Positions 23,627-34,795 are shown, counted from the first letter of the stretch. The stretch is DNA of 64,000 nucleotides from Schleiferilactobacillus perolens DSM 12744 (GCF_001435585.1 NZ_AZEC01000002.1:152879-216878), one strand, 5' to 3'. Numbers and translations are program-made. The notes: generated by a model not told the origin, from the letters alone.

Positions 23627-25312
23627 ATGGCCATTCACATTAAGAATAATGAAGTGGCCGTTTTCGCCATCGGGGGATTAGGCGAAATTGGCAAGAACAT
23701 GTATGGCGTTCAATTTCAAGATGAAATTATCGTCATCGATGCCGGTATTAAGTTTCCAGAAGATGATTTATTGGGGATTGATTATGTCATTTCCGACTAC
23801 CAATACCTGGTCAATAATCGGCAAAAGATCAAGGCACTGGTGATCACTCACGGTCACGAAGATCACATCGGCGGAATTCCGTTCCTGTTGCAACAGTTGC
23901 CGGAAATTCCCATCTATGCGGGCCCCTTGGCCTTGGCCTTAATCAAGAGCAAATTGGAAGAACATAACCAATTACGGACGACAGAGTTGCATGAACTAAA
24001 CGAAGATTCAGAACTCCGCTTTCGTAAATTAAGTGTGACGTTCTTCCGGACGACCCACTCCATTCCAGATACTTTGGGTATTGCAGTGCATACACCTCAG
24101 GGTATCATTGTGCAGACTGGGGACTATAAGTTTGATTTGACGCCGGTGGGCGACCAACCCGCACCTAATTTGCAGCGCATGGCGCAACTTGGCGCAGATG
24201 GTGTGCTGTTATTAATGTCCGATTCGACGAATGCCGAAATTCCAACATTTACAAAATCCGAACGGTTTGTTGGGAATTCCATTCGTCATATCTTCGAAAA
24301 AATCGAAGGTCGGATTATTTTCGCGACGTTCGCGTCAAATATTTCGCGAATTGCTCAGGCCAGCGAAACTGCCATGGCTAATGGCCGTAAAATTGCGGTT
24401 TTCGGGCGGAGCATGGAAGCAGCGATTGCCAATGGCCGTGAATTAGGTTATTTACACATCCCTGACGATGTCCTAATTGATGTCAATACACTCAACCACT
24501 TACCCGCTAACAAGGTGATGATTCTTTGTACTGGTTCCCAGGGTGAACCTATGGCGGCACTATCCCGCATTGCGGCTGGTACACATCGGCAGATTCATAT
24601 TCAACCCGATGACACCGTCGTCTTTTCTTCTAATCCGATTCCAGGGAATACAACTTCCGTCAACCATACGATCAACTTGTTGGAAGAAGCCGGTGCCCAT
24701 GTCATTCATGGGAAAGTCAACAACATTCATACTTCCGGCCATGGTGGGCAGGAAGAGCAAAAGCTGATGTTACGGTTGATGAAGCCCAAATACTTCATGC
24801 CGATTCACGGTGAATATCGAATGCTGAAGATCCATACGGATTTAGCTGAGCTTTGCGGTGTGCCTAAGGATCGTTCGTTCATCATGGAGAATGGTGACAT
24901 GCTCGCCCTCACCAAGGACTCGGCGCGTATTGCCGGTCATTTTGCGGCTGATGACGTGTATGTCGACGGCAGTGGCGTGGGTGACATCGGTAACGTCGTA
25001 CTCAAGGATCGGCGCATGTTGTCTGAAGAAGGTCTAGTGGTTGTGGTGGCCACGATTGATTATCAACATGGCAACATCTTGGCCGGTCCAGACATTCTTT
25101 CCCGCGGTTTTGTCTACATGCGGGAATCCGGTGAATTAATTGGGCAGGCACAGCGTCGAGTATTCCGCGCAATCCGCACCACCTTCAAGGGTGACAATAC
25201 ACCGACAGAGGGCATGGTGCGAGATGCCATTACCGATACGTTGCAGGATTTCTTGTTTACCAAGACGGAGCGTCATCCGATGATCCTACCAATGTTAGTG
25301 AATGCTCAGTAA
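23627..25312 (+). CDS. rnjA: Ribonuclease J1
   Basis: 5'-3' exoribonuclease/endonuclease for mRNA decay and rRNA maturation, 561 residues. All metallo-beta-lactamase motifs are intact: HGHEDHIGG (75-83), [17 protein letters not shown], then the beta-CASP motifs and [20 protein letters not shown]. This contrasts with the degenerate paralogue rnjB at the left end. The C-terminal domain ends [15 protein letters not shown]. Translation starts 3 bp after rpoY with GGAG nine bases upstream. A strong terminator follows. Confidence 0.97.
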   Translation: MAIHIKNNEVAVFAIGGLGEIGKNMYGVQFQDEIIVIDAGIKFPEDDLLGIDYVISDYQYLVNNRQKIKALVITHGHEDHIGGIPFLLQQLPEIPIYAGPLALALIKSKLEEHNQLRTTELHELNEDSELRFRKLSVTFFRTTHSIPDTLGIAVHTPQGIIVQTGDYKFDLTPVGDQPAPNLQRMAQLGADGVLLLMSDSTNAEIPTFTKSERFVGNSIRHIFEKIEGRIIFATFASNISRIAQASETAMANGRKIAVFGRSMEAAIANGRELGYLHIPDDVLIDVNTLNHLPANKVMILCTGSQGEPMAALSRIAAGTHRQIHIQPDDTVVFSSNPIPGNTTSVNHTINLLEEAGAHVIHGKVNNIHTSGHGGQEEQKLMLRLMKPKYFMPIHGEYRMLKIHTDLAELCGVPKDRSFIMENGDMLALTKDSARIAGHFAADDVYVDGSGVGDIGNVVLKDRRMLSEEGLVVVVATIDYQHGNILAGPDILSRGFVYMRESGELIGQAQRRVFRAIRTTFKGDNTPTEGMVRDAITDTLQDFLFTKTERHPMILPMLVNAQ

Positions 25313-25323
25313 TTTCGTTTGCC

Positions 25324-25366
25324 GACCAATCAGCGTTTATTGAAGCTGATTGGTCTTTTGTTTGTT
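25324..25366 (+). terminator. Rho-independent terminator of rpoY-rnjA
   Basis: Eleven-base-pair stem GACCAATCAGC / GCTGATTGGTC with a GTTTATTGAA loop, followed by TTTTGTTTGTT, 12 bp after the stop codon. Confidence 0.9.
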
Positions 25367-25408
25367 ATTTCGGCCCGGTAACGGGTTAGGAGAGGTTGAC
25401 CGACGGGA

Positions 25409-26413
25409 ATGGTTGTCAAAGAGCAAACTTCGGTGCATTACGCGATCTTGGTGAATACCCACGCCGGTAACGGCAACGCGGGCAAAGTTTGGCCTGCCCT
25501 GCATAACCATTTACAAGCCTCAGGGGTTTCTTTTACTGTCTTTGAGTCACAGTATCCCGGCCATACCACTATTTGGGCGCGTTCGCTCACCCGGACAGAA
25601 CAACACACTGACCCGCAAACTGTGATCTTAGTCATCGGTGGGGACGGTACACTACACCAAGCTGTTAACGGTGTCCAATCTGCCCTGCAGGATAATCCTA
25701 AACTCAATCCCCTCCCGATTGCGTATGTGCCCTCAGGTTCCGGAAACGATTTTGCCCGGGCGGTGAAATTACCGCAAGATCCGATCGTTGCTTTAAAACA
25801 AATACTGGCTGTTCGCCACCCTGGATTCCTGGACATCGGTCATTACTTCGATCACCGTCACCAGCGCAGTGAGTTCTTCACCAATAATGTCGGTGTCGGT
25901 TTTGATGGCCGTGTCGTCACGACGACGAACTACTCGCGAGTAAAAAGAGCGCTGAACGTCATTCACTTGGGTGGATTGGCGTATCCTGTTCACTTTTTTG
26001 GCGCGTTATTCAAACAGCGGACTTTTTCGGTGCGAATTCACAGCGCTCAAGGCACCCAACGATTTTCCCAGGCGTGTTTAGTCACAGCCACCAATCATCC
26101 TTTCTTTGGCGGTGGTGTTGCAGTTGCTCCCACTGCCTCCATGGTCGATGGCAAATTAGATCTCGTCATCTTGGAACAGACCAATATTTTCCAATTTTTT
26201 TACCTCTTTGCCTTAATGGTGCTGTTTCATAATCACCTCGATCAAAAACACGCCCATCATCTGGTGGCTGATGAATTAGATGTGACCTTTGGGGATGCTG
26301 AATTTGGTCAAGAAGACGGTGAAATAATGGGCCGGCACACGTACGATTTTTCTTTCGATGTGCACCAACAGTTGTTTTGGCTGCCGCTGACCGATCACGA
26401 ACCAAATGCATAG
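25409..26413 (+). CDS. Diacylglycerol kinase family lipid kinase
   Basis: ATP-dependent lipid kinase of the DagK/YtlR type, 334 residues. Catalytic-domain motifs: LVNTHAGNGNAGK (about 14-26), IGGDGTLHQAVNGV (about 73-86), and PSGSGNDFARAVKLP (about 110-124). The C-terminal beta-rich domain has FFTNNVGVGFDG, GGGVAVAPTASMVDGKLDLVI and a late GQEDGE motif. It probably phosphorylates diacylglycerol or a related lipid for recycling into phospholipid and lipoteichoic acid synthesis. The ATG at 25409 is close to GGGA, with AGGAGAGG 13 bases upstream, so the start is not certain. Confidence 0.85.
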   Translation: MVVKEQTSVHYAILVNTHAGNGNAGKVWPALHNHLQASGVSFTVFESQYPGHTTIWARSLTRTEQHTDPQTVILVIGGDGTLHQAVNGVQSALQDNPKLNPLPIAYVPSGSGNDFARAVKLPQDPIVALKQILAVRHPGFLDIGHYFDHRHQRSEFFTNNVGVGFDGRVVTTTNYSRVKRALNVIHLGGLAYPVHFFGALFKQRTFSVRIHSAQGTQRFSQACLVTATNHPFFGGGVAVAPTASMVDGKLDLVILEQTNIFQFFYLFALMVLFHNHLDQKHAHHLVADELDVTFGDAEFGQEDGEIMGRHTYDFSFDVHQQLFWLPLTDHEPNA

Positions 26414-26419
26414 TACGAC

Positions 26420-26462
26420 AAAAAATGACCGGGACACTAATGAAGTGTCCCGGTCATTTTTT
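26420..26462. terminator. Bidirectional terminator between the lipid kinase and GNAT genes
   Basis: AAAAAATGACCGGGACACT and AGTGTCCCGGTCATTTTTT form a 19-bp perfect inverted repeat with a 5-nt loop and U-tracts on both strands, at the junction of two converging genes. Confidence 0.95.
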
Positions 26463-26471
26463 GTATCTGCA

Positions 26472-27683
26472 TCAGAAGTAATCGGAAAAATATGGTGTTT
26501 CTGTCGGGATGATGCGTTCCAAGAGCTTAATCGCTGAACGCGATCCCACCAGGCGTTCAATCTGTGCCAAATAAGATGGCCGTCTGTAACTCATCAACAT
26601 TGTTGTAAGTGTCTGGACGTTACAGGCTACACCTTCCCCCACTGGCCGGCGGGTGATATGCGCTTTTTCCTCTTTATCCCAATATACACCAAAGACACCG
26701 TTATTCCAGTCAGCCAACGGGTCATTGATTGTAAAATGGATCGGTGCCGAACCGGGTTCAAAGGGAAACTGTTTGAGGAATTGCTCAACATCCACAATTC
26801 TGCCCATGAAATAAGGCTTGATTGTTTCCGTGATATCCCCATCATCCAGTAAGAATGCCAATGGTTCATCTTTGTAAATATTCCCTTTTACATGCGTGAT
26901 CATTGAGAAGTGGGCACTGATGAAGTTCCATAGGGCCACCCGAGCTTCCTGATTTAAATAAATCATCTCTTTAACATGGAAGACCTCATCGGCAATCCAA
27001 TACATGACATAGCCAGTGGGCCGTTCCTGAGCATCATAGTAAATACCCACAAATCGTTCTTCTTCATTTTCCCAACGCCAATATTCATCCCAGTTCAATT
27101 GGTTACGGATCATCGCTCCATGGGTTTGGTGCGCAAATTGATCATATGTCTTAAATACATCCGGATCATCAATTTCGCTGCGTTCGACATGCCCTGGAAC
27201 AATTTCTTGTTTTGGCAGCTGGGTGTCACGCACATTGAAAGTCAGATGATCCGAAATGATTTCCCACCCCTTCTTTCGATAGAACGGAATGGAATACGGA
27301 TATAAAAACGAAATCCATTGTTTATGGGCGCGCATATGGTTCAGTCCCATTTTGATCAGATCATGCATTAAGCCGTGCCCGGAATACTCTGGATAAGTCC
27401 CTACCCCGGTCAATCCGGCCATATCGTATAAAACACCGTGAATATTCACGCGGCAAGGGTAAATCGCCATCGAACTCACTAATTCGTCACCCTTAAACCA
27501 GCCAATTACATCAGACTCTTTAATGACGGGTAACTTGGCCCGCACGATTTCGCCACTCTCATAGCCACTATCTACTAACTCCTGATCAGTGACTTGAAAT
27601 ACATATCGAAGCAAATCATTATACTGACCAACTTCGTTTACTGTGACGGGACGTATCTCTAATTGATTGCGTATCTCGTCCAT
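26472..27683 (-). CDS. Eis-like GNAT family N-acetyltransferase
   Basis: Acetyl-CoA-dependent acetyltransferase with the three-part Eis architecture, 403 residues. The N-terminal GNAT domain has the acetyl-CoA loop in LTGVGTYPEYSGHGLMHDLIK (about 92-112) and FYRKKGWEIIS. A central GNAT-like domain and a C-terminal sterol-carrier-like domain (IHFTINDPLADWNNGVF) follow. The substrate is unknown; Eis acetylates aminoglycosides and other amines, but that cannot be inferred here. ATG ATG follows the recD2 stop (TAATGATG); the second ATG has better spacing from AGGAAGG. Confidence 0.85.
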   Translation of the reverse strand: MDEIRNQLEIRPVTVNEVGQYNDLLRYVFQVTDQELVDSGYESGEIVRAKLPVIKESDVIGWFKGDELVSSMAIYPCRVNIHGVLYDMAGLTGVGTYPEYSGHGLMHDLIKMGLNHMRAHKQWISFLYPYSIPFYRKKGWEIISDHLTFNVRDTQLPKQEIVPGHVERSEIDDPDVFKTYDQFAHQTHGAMIRNQLNWDEYWRWENEEERFVGIYYDAQERPTGYVMYWIADEVFHVKEMIYLNQEARVALWNFISAHFSMITHVKGNIYKDEPLAFLLDDGDITETIKPYFMGRIVDVEQFLKQFPFEPGSAPIHFTINDPLADWNNGVFGVYWDKEEKAHITRRPVGEGVACNVQTLTTMLMSYRRPSYLAQIERLVGSRSAIKLLERIIPTETPYFSDYF

Positions 27684-27685
27684 CA

Positions 27686-30115
27686 TTATCCTTCCTTATC
27701 ATCATCTTGCACCATAAAATCTTGCGGTGTCACATGGGCCATCCCAATCATGGGGTCGATTACATGCTGTAATATCATCTTGTATGTCAGCGGCGGTGCC
27801 GGCGCTTGTGATATCTCCGCCGGCTCTGTGCTTGGATTAGCTGGTTCGTCTTCTTTGCTCACTGCGCCAAATTGTTGCTGCAGGCGTTGTGGCAGTGTGG
27901 TGGTTCGTTTAGCTCCCGGCGTTTCGATAGCTCGCCGGACAGCAACTTCTTCTCCCACCATGATCAATAACCGCTCAGCCCGGGTAATCGCCGTATACAA
28001 CAAGTTGCGCTCCAGCATACGGCCATATTCATGGACCACTGGCAAAATAACCAATGGGAATTCACTTCCCTGGGCCTTATGGATGGAGGTGGCATAAGCC
28101 ATGGCGATGTGATTAAAGTCGCCACGGCCATAATCTACTTCGGTTTCGTCGAAAGCAACAGTCATCCGGTCCCGATGCTGTTTATCTTGCTTGGCGGGAG
28201 TGATGGCCGTGATGCGACCGATTTCACCATTAAAAACATTGCGTTCTGGATCGTTTACGAGTTGCAGGACCTTGTCGCCGATCCGATAATGATTTATCCC
28301 CACCACAATTTCTTTGGTATTATCTGGGGTACTTGGATTTAATATTTCCTGAACCACTTCATTCAGATGATTCACACCGGCCGGTCCCCGATACATTGGT
28401 GCCAGTATCTGGATATCCATCGGCGTGAACCCTTTCAGATGAGCGCGGGTCACGATTTGGCCAATTACCTCTGGCACTTGCCCGGCAGAAACGGCGAAAA
28501 AGCTGCGATCAGCCTGATTTTTGAACAATTCTGGAGGAGTGTCCCCTTCATTAATCGTATGGGCCAACGCCACAATGGAAGAACCGGCCGCTTGCCGATG
28601 AATTTTGGTGAGATACGCCGCCGGTAACACACCACTGTTCAATAAATCGGCAAATATCTGGCCTGGCCCCACGGACGGTAACTGGTCTTTATCCCCCACG
28701 AGGACTAATTGCGTACCGGGAGTGACCGCCCGCACTAATTGACGAAACAGAAACATATCCACCATGGACATCTCATCAATAATGATCAACTTGGCGGTAA
28801 GCGGTCCCGGTTCCTTAAACATTTCACTGCGATCGCGCCCGGTCAAACCCAGCAGACGATGGATCGTGCCTGCGGGCAGGCCAGTTAATTCGGTCATCCG
28901 CTTAGCCGCCCGGCCAGTCGGTGCGGCTAATTGAATTGGAAAAGGTGTTTCTGTATAATCTTTGGGATCCAAAGACACTTGATGCAATTCTGCATACGCC
29001 GCAATTAAGCCGCGAATCACAGTCGTTTTACCGGTTCCTGGCCCGCCGGTCAGGAGGAAGACTGGTTGCGTCAACGCTGTTGTCAGTGCGGCGACTTGAC
29101 TATCATCGTACGCAATGTGCAATTGCTTGGCCGCTGCCAGCACTGTCTTCTTCACTTTTGTCATCGTCAGCTTAGGTTTAAGCGGCGCAGTGCTTAAAGT
29201 ATGCAAACCACTGGCAATCTGCCACTCTGCTTCATAATAACTGGCGAGATACAAACGACCGGATTCTGAAATCACCGTCTTGTCCTGCACCATCTGGGTT
29301 AAAACGTTCGCCAATTCGGGCAGTGTCGGCAATGGGGACATCACCCCGCCGCTAAGAATATGCTCAGCGACCCGCAGGAGGAGTTCTGCGTTCGTATAAA
29401 TGGCGCCTTCGTCATTGTTCAATTGAGCAAAAGCCGCCGTAATGGCACACTGCAGACGCCGACTATCCGTAGGGCCGATTTCAAGCGACAGGGCAATACT
29501 GTCTGCTCTTCTAAAGCTGACCCCCATCACGTCTGTCACCAGACGATAAGGATTCTCCCCCAGCTTTTCTAACGTGGCCTCTTGATACCGCTGATAAATC
29601 GTGCTCGCTAAACTTGCTCGGACACCCCACGCATTCAACTGCAACATGACCCGCTCCATGCCGTATGTGCGTTTCAAGGCATCGACAAAATCATCCCGGA
29701 CAGTTTTTGCCAACCCCACTCCCGCCAGTACGTTGGGATCTTTCACAATTTTAGTAATGGCGTCCGTGCCAAGCCGATCCACGATCCGTTCAGCTGTTTT
29801 TGGACCAATTCCCTTAAACTGCTTTTCTGACAGATATTCGATTAACCCTGCTTTGGAGGTGGGAGTTTCTTTTTCATATCGGTCAGCCGCAAATTGATGA
29901 CCGTATTTGGGATGATTGACCAAATGCCCCACACACTTTAAGGTGTCATCCTGTTTCACTTCCCCAAATGTACCTGTGACAACAATGTCATCGTCGTCCC
30001 AAGCCACTGATATTTTCTCAATGTGTAACAAGATAATCTTGAAAAAATTGGTGGGATTTTGAAAGAAAATACTACGGACTTGGCCGGTGACCTCTGCCTG
30101 TTCACTCGCCGGCAT
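27686..30115 (-). CDS. recD2: ATP-dependent RecD2-type DNA helicase
   Basis: 5'-3' helicase of superfamily 1B without RecBC partners, involved in DNA repair and fork stability, 809 residues. It has an N-terminal OB-like region, helix-hairpin-helix repeats (FKGIGPKTAERIVDRLG, about 100-116), and helicase motifs: Walker A LLTGGPGTGKTTV (about 354-366), IIDEMSMVDMF, GDKDQLPSVGPG, YATSIHKAQGSEFP and LYTAITRAERLL. The start is ATG at 30115 (MPASEQ) with AAAGGGG ten bases upstream. It overlaps the TPR gene by 14 bp. Confidence 0.94.
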   Translation of the reverse strand: MPASEQAEVTGQVRSIFFQNPTNFFKIILLHIEKISVAWDDDDIVVTGTFGEVKQDDTLKCVGHLVNHPKYGHQFAADRYEKETPTSKAGLIEYLSEKQFKGIGPKTAERIVDRLGTDAITKIVKDPNVLAGVGLAKTVRDDFVDALKRTYGMERVMLQLNAWGVRASLASTIYQRYQEATLEKLGENPYRLVTDVMGVSFRRADSIALSLEIGPTDSRRLQCAITAAFAQLNNDEGAIYTNAELLLRVAEHILSGGVMSPLPTLPELANVLTQMVQDKTVISESGRLYLASYYEAEWQIASGLHTLSTAPLKPKLTMTKVKKTVLAAAKQLHIAYDDSQVAALTTALTQPVFLLTGGPGTGKTTVIRGLIAAYAELHQVSLDPKDYTETPFPIQLAAPTGRAAKRMTELTGLPAGTIHRLLGLTGRDRSEMFKEPGPLTAKLIIIDEMSMVDMFLFRQLVRAVTPGTQLVLVGDKDQLPSVGPGQIFADLLNSGVLPAAYLTKIHRQAAGSSIVALAHTINEGDTPPELFKNQADRSFFAVSAGQVPEVIGQIVTRAHLKGFTPMDIQILAPMYRGPAGVNHLNEVVQEILNPSTPDNTKEIVVGINHYRIGDKVLQLVNDPERNVFNGEIGRITAITPAKQDKQHRDRMTVAFDETEVDYGRGDFNHIAMAYATSIHKAQGSEFPLVILPVVHEYGRMLERNLLYTAITRAERLLIMVGEEVAVRRAIETPGAKRTTTLPQRLQQQFGAVSKEDEPANPSTEPAEISQAPAPPLTYKMILQHVIDPMIGMAHVTPQDFMVQDDDKEG

Positions 30116-30779
30116 CTGGTTGAGACCCCTTTCCTTGATCATGAAGCATCGTGCCGATATCTTGAAACAAACTTTCCTGGTGTTTGAATTGGTGTGGATC
30201 TAATGCCTTAGCCCGCGCCATTGCTGTCTGGCCGGCTGCCACTTGACCATCGCCAAGAAGGGCCACTGCCAGATCAAAATGCGGTTTGAACTGGTGCGGC
30301 GCTAATTTGACCGCCTCTTGCAACGCTGGAATCGCCAACGACCACTTTTCTAAGGCACTTAACACATCACCATAAAGCAATTGATAGTCGCTATCCGTGG
30401 GTCGCTTCTCGACTGCGGTTAACGCAAATGCCAGCGCTTTGGGGAATTGTTTCTGGTTGAAAAAAATTTGTGCTTGAGTGTATGCCTTGTCACTCAATAA
30501 TTCCGGCGCGTTTACTTGATCCAACAACTTTTGTGCGGCGGGATACTCGATCGCTGTCGTATAAACCACTGCCAAATTGTATTGAAGCAATGGATCATTG
30601 GGCATTAGGCCAAGTCCCTTGGTCAAAAGAGCCGCTGCCTGTTTCAAATCGTGTTGAGCAACTAATAAATGAGCCAGTTCGATAATTGCTGCCCGATCTT
30701 TGGGATCCCTGTCAATTTGCTGCACGAGGGCATGGACCTGAGCAGCCACTGTTGAAGGTGCTGCTTGATTATGAACCAT
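30102..30779 (-). CDS. Tetratricopeptide repeat protein
   Basis: Soluble TPR protein of 225 residues with about five repeats (for example LLVAQHDLKQAAALLTKGL, DPLLQYNLAVVYTTAIEYPA, DYQLLYGDVLSALEKWSLAI). It is conserved between a histidine phosphatase and recD2 in lactobacilli; partner proteins are unknown. The start is ATG at 30779 (MVHNQ), nine bases after GAGGAG; a TTG at 30803 overlapping the upstream stop is less likely. Stop and start overlaps suggest a pgm-TPR-recD2-GNAT operon. Confidence 0.88.
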   Translation of the reverse strand: MVHNQAAPSTVAAQVHALVQQIDRDPKDRAAIIELAHLLVAQHDLKQAAALLTKGLGLMPNDPLLQYNLAVVYTTAIEYPAAQKLLDQVNAPELLSDKAYTQAQIFFNQKQFPKALAFALTAVEKRPTDSDYQLLYGDVLSALEKWSLAIPALQEAVKLAPHQFKPHFDLAVALLGDGQVAAGQTAMARAKALDPHQFKHQESLFQDIGTMLHDQGKGSQPDAGE

Positions 30780-30799
30780 CGTGGCTGTCTCCTCTCTGG

Positions 30800-31462
30800 T
30801 CAAATCGTATCCGTTTTTGTCAGTGTTTTATGCAAATAACTCGTTTCGTTCCACTTCACCAGCTGGAAACTTTGGCCAGCATCTTCAGTCTTAATAATCG
30901 TCGTGGAAGTATTGGTCAACCCGCCTTGTTTACGAATATCTGCTAACGGCGTGCCCAGCAGCGATTGAATTAATGCAGTTAAAGCCGCGCCATGACTCAC
31001 CAAAATAATCCGGCCATCACCTGTCCGATCCCGCTTTATTACTTTGTTGACTACTCCGCGCATCCGTTGAATGACTTCAGGAAAGGTCTCACCATCAATC
31101 GGGCGCGGATCATAAAGTGCCGGTTCAGAGCGAAATGCTCTAATCTGGCTGGGAAAACGTTGTTGGACATCGTGGAAACGCATTCCCTCCATTTTTCCCA
31201 AATTGAACTCACGCAAACCTTCATCAATGTAAATCGGAAATGTTTGTGCGAGTTGTTCTTGCAAGAAAATAGCGGTCATCTTGGCTCGCGGTAACGGGCT
31301 CGTGTATAGCGCCGCATAACGGTGATCGGCCAAAAAACGGGCCAGCCTTTCAATATCCGCGTAACTTTCCGGCAGTAATGGTGAATCACCGTGACCACCC
31401 TGATAGCGGCCCTCTAAATTCCATTTCGTTTTTCCATGACGAATAAAATATAACGTAGTCAT
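30800..31462 (-). CDS. Histidine phosphatase family protein (phosphoglycerate mutase-like)
   Basis: Branch-1 histidine acid phosphatase fold, 220 residues. The catalytic His is in LYFIRHGKTKWNLEGRYQG (about 5-23), the second Arg in SPLPRAKMTA, the acid residue in EGLREFNLGKMEGM, and the second His in IILVSHGAALTALI. This pattern fits broad phosphatases of the GpmB/PhoE kind more than glycolytic mutases. The ATG at 31462 lies ten bases after AAAGGAG. First gene of a four-gene operon with an extended -10 promoter. Confidence 0.9.
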   Translation of the reverse strand: MTTLYFIRHGKTKWNLEGRYQGGHGDSPLLPESYADIERLARFLADHRYAALYTSPLPRAKMTAIFLQEQLAQTFPIYIDEGLREFNLGKMEGMRFHDVQQRFPSQIRAFRSEPALYDPRPIDGETFPEVIQRMRGVVNKVIKRDRTGDGRIILVSHGAALTALIQSLLGTPLADIRKQGGLTNTSTTIIKTEDAGQSFQLVKWNETSYLHKTLTKTDTI

Positions 31463-31500
31463 TAAACACTGACTCCTTTGCAATAAATGCTTTGCTTTCC

Positions 31501-31529
31501 ATTATAGCAGAGACTGCGGAGATAACTAA
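31501..31529 (-). promoter_or_regulatory. Promoter of the pgm-TPR-recD2-GNAT operon
   Basis: TTAGTT - 17 bp - TATAAT with TGC directly before the -10 (extended -10), minus strand, starting within the U-tract of the mnmA terminator and about 40 bp upstream of the first gene. Confidence 0.65.
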
Positions 31530-31564
31530 AAAAATCCCGTCTGCATCCAACGATGCAAACGGGA
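31528..31564 (-). terminator. Rho-independent terminator of mnmA
   Basis: Thirteen-base-pair stem TCCCGTTTGCATC / GATGCAGACGGGA (one G-U) with a GTTG loop and seven U, 13 bp after the mnmA stop codon. Confidence 0.92.
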
Positions 31565-31577
31565 CATTAATTACTGG

Positions 31578-32936
<1,359 letters not shown>

Positions 32937-33056
32937 CCACTCAAACACAGAATTCTTGCCCTACCACCGTTTTATGAACACAGGTAATACGAAAAAATAT
33001 TACCCACTTACTCGCGTTCATTTCCACGATTTGAAGGTCGCAAAACTTACGCAATT

Positions 33057-33404
33057 TTATTTTTCAACAGCCTCTAAAATGTCCCGTTGAATTAAATTGT
33101 CAATAATGAAGTGATACTGCTCTACAGCACCCTTGGTTTCTTGTTTCTGGAAAATATTGACGGCACGCATGCCGGAGACATCCGTGACGGTCATTTGTAA
33201 TCCAGAGAAGTCTTTGGCAATGGTGACTTTGATACGGAATGACGGTGAATAAGGCCCTTCCGTACTCAGTGAACGATCGAATTGAAAGTTACCATTGCGA
33301 CTTTCCGTGAAGCCAACATCCATTAAGGCATAGCGCTTAATGCCCGGGGCTAATTTGTAGGCGACAGAATCCCCCATTACTTTTGCTGTTTCTTTAATTG
33401 CCAT
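33057..33404 (-). CDS. DUF1831 family protein
   Basis: Conserved Lactobacillales protein of unknown function, 115 residues. It begins MAIKETAKVMGDSVAYKL and has beta-rich patterns (SFRIKVTIAKDFSGLQMTVTD) followed by a C-terminal helix. It sits between nifS and mnmA, as in other lactobacilli, which suggests an accessory role in sulfur transfer or tRNA thiolation; this is inference from position only. It has its own likely promoter (-10 at 33438) and is separated from mnmA by repeat copy C. Confidence 0.85.
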   Translation of the reverse strand: MAIKETAKVMGDSVAYKLAPGIKRYALMDVGFTESRNGNFQFDRSLSTEGPYSPSFRIKVTIAKDFSGLQMTVTDVSGMRAVNIFQKQETKGAVEQYHFIIDNLIQRDILEAVEK

Positions 33405-33437
33405 GATTACTCACGCCTTTCTGACTTTTCATTTCCT

Positions 33438-33443
33438 AGTATA
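33438..33443 (-). promoter_or_regulatory. Possible -10 box for the DUF1831 gene
   Basis: TATACT on the minus strand, 34 bp upstream of the ATG; a convincing -35 is not visible. Confidence 0.4.
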
Positions 33444-33480
33444 CCGTACTTTTAGGAATGAAAGCGCCTCGTTGGGTCAA

Positions 33481-34650
33481 TTAGGAGAGGACTTGGGCGT
33501 TTTTTGTCTGCATTTTACCGGCAATTTGTACGAGCTTTTCTGCAAAATCCTGAATTTGGGCACCAGTATTAATACTGCCAAAACTAATGCGAATCGATTC
33601 GCGTAAACGCGGGCTGTCCGATCCAAACATGGCCGTTAACACATGGGAAGGCTCTAAACTGCCTGCTGTGCATGCTGAACCGCCGGAGACAGCAAAACCT
33701 GCCAAATCCAGATTCACCAGCAAAGCATCTGTCGGCACACCGGGGAGCCATAGGTTCAATACATGCTGCAACTCGGTGGGTGCTAAGGAACCATTCACTG
33801 CGAATTTGATACCAGCGTCTTGCAAAGCACCCACAATCATCTGCTTGAAATGGGCGAATTGCGCTTGGCGGGCGGCCTTGACGGCCGGGGTCAAAGCTTT
33901 AACAGCTGTCGCAAAACCAATTACACCAGGGACATTTTCGGTACCTGCGCGCCGCTTTTTTTCTTGGTCGCCACCTTTGATCAAGGGCTTGAAGTGGACA
34001 TTGTCTGATTCAAACAAGAAACCCATAAACTTCGGCCCATTAATCTTATGTGCGGAAGTGGATAGTAGATCGATATGATCCGCGACAACATCGATATCTG
34101 TCAACCCGTACGCCTGCACAGCATCCGTGTGAAACCACGCCTGATGATCCTTAAGCAGCTCCCCGATCTCAGCGATCGGTTGACGACTGCCAACCTCGTT
34201 ATTGCCATACATAATGGAGACTAAAATCGTATCGTCACGCAACGCAGCCGCCACATCGGCCACGGCCACATGGCCAGTCTCATCCACCGGCAAATACGTC
34301 ACATCAAAGCCCAGGGTTTCCAAATACTTCATAGATTCCAGGATCGCCTTGTGCTCAATCTGGTCAGTGATAATGTGCTTGCCCAAATGTTGCCGTGCTA
34401 AAGCGGTCTGGACCACTGCGGTATTGTCGCTTTCACTACCGCCACTGGTCAGCACAATTTGGCCAGGTTGGGCATTGATCGAGTTGGCCAAAACGATTCG
34501 CGCATTCTCCAATGCCTGCTTTGCATGCCGACCAAAGAAATGAGTGGAACTGGCATTCCCCCATGTCTCCTGCTCTGCTTGGCTAATCGCTTGGATCACA
34601 GCCGGAGAAGGCGGCGTTGTCCCCGCATTGTCCAAATAAACTGGTTGCAT
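33481..34650 (-). CDS. nifS: Cysteine desulfurase
   Basis: PLP enzyme that takes sulfur from cysteine as a persulfide, 389 residues. It begins MQPVYLDNAGTTPPSP. The PLP-binding Lys is in STSAHKINGPKFMGF (K202), preceded by EHKAILE and TDAVQAYG. The persulfide Cys is in VSGGSACTAGSLEPSHVL (C327) on a NifS/IscS-like loop. AAAGGAG lies seven bases before ATG. Near mnmA it probably supplies sulfur for tRNA 2-thiouridine (an IscS/YrvO-like role). Confidence 0.95.
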   Translation of the reverse strand: MQPVYLDNAGTTPPSPAVIQAISQAEQETWGNASSTHFFGRHAKQALENARIVLANSINAQPGQIVLTSGGSESDNTAVVQTALARQHLGKHIITDQIEHKAILESMKYLETLGFDVTYLPVDETGHVAVADVAAALRDDTILVSIMYGNNEVGSRQPIAEIGELLKDHQAWFHTDAVQAYGLTDIDVVADHIDLLSTSAHKINGPKFMGFLFESDNVHFKPLIKGGDQEKKRRAGTENVPGVIGFATAVKALTPAVKAARQAQFAHFKQMIVGALQDAGIKFAVNGSLAPTELQHVLNLWLPGVPTDALLVNLDLAGFAVSGGSACTAGSLEPSHVLTAMFGSDSPRLRESIRISFGSINTGAQIQDFAEKLVQIAGKMQTKNAQVLS

Positions 34651-34670
34651 CCAATCACTCCTTTCTAGAC

Positions 34671-34699
34671 AAAAATAACGTTAGCAGATTCTGCTAACG
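34671..34699 (-). terminator. Terminator-like hairpin in the nifS leader
   Basis: Nine-base-pair perfect stem CGTTAGCAG / CTGCTAACG, three-base loop AAT, followed by TTATTTTTG. It lies between the nifS promoter (34707-34735) and the nifS ribosome-binding site. It is either a terminator for read-through from mtnN or a 5'-UTR element of nifS itself. Confidence 0.7.
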
Positions 34700-34706
34700 A
34701 AAAATA

Positions 34707-34735
34707 AGTGTACCATGGGTTTCACGATGGAACAA
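34707..34735 (-). promoter_or_regulatory. Promoter of nifS
   Basis: TTGTTC - 17 bp - TACACT with TGG before the -10, on the minus strand. The predicted start is only a few bases upstream of the hairpin at 34671-34699. Confidence 0.65.
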
Positions 34736-34795
34736 GTGTGCTTAATAGCACCGGACCATCGTGCAGTAACTGCAATGGATTGAATTGTGGTCGTG

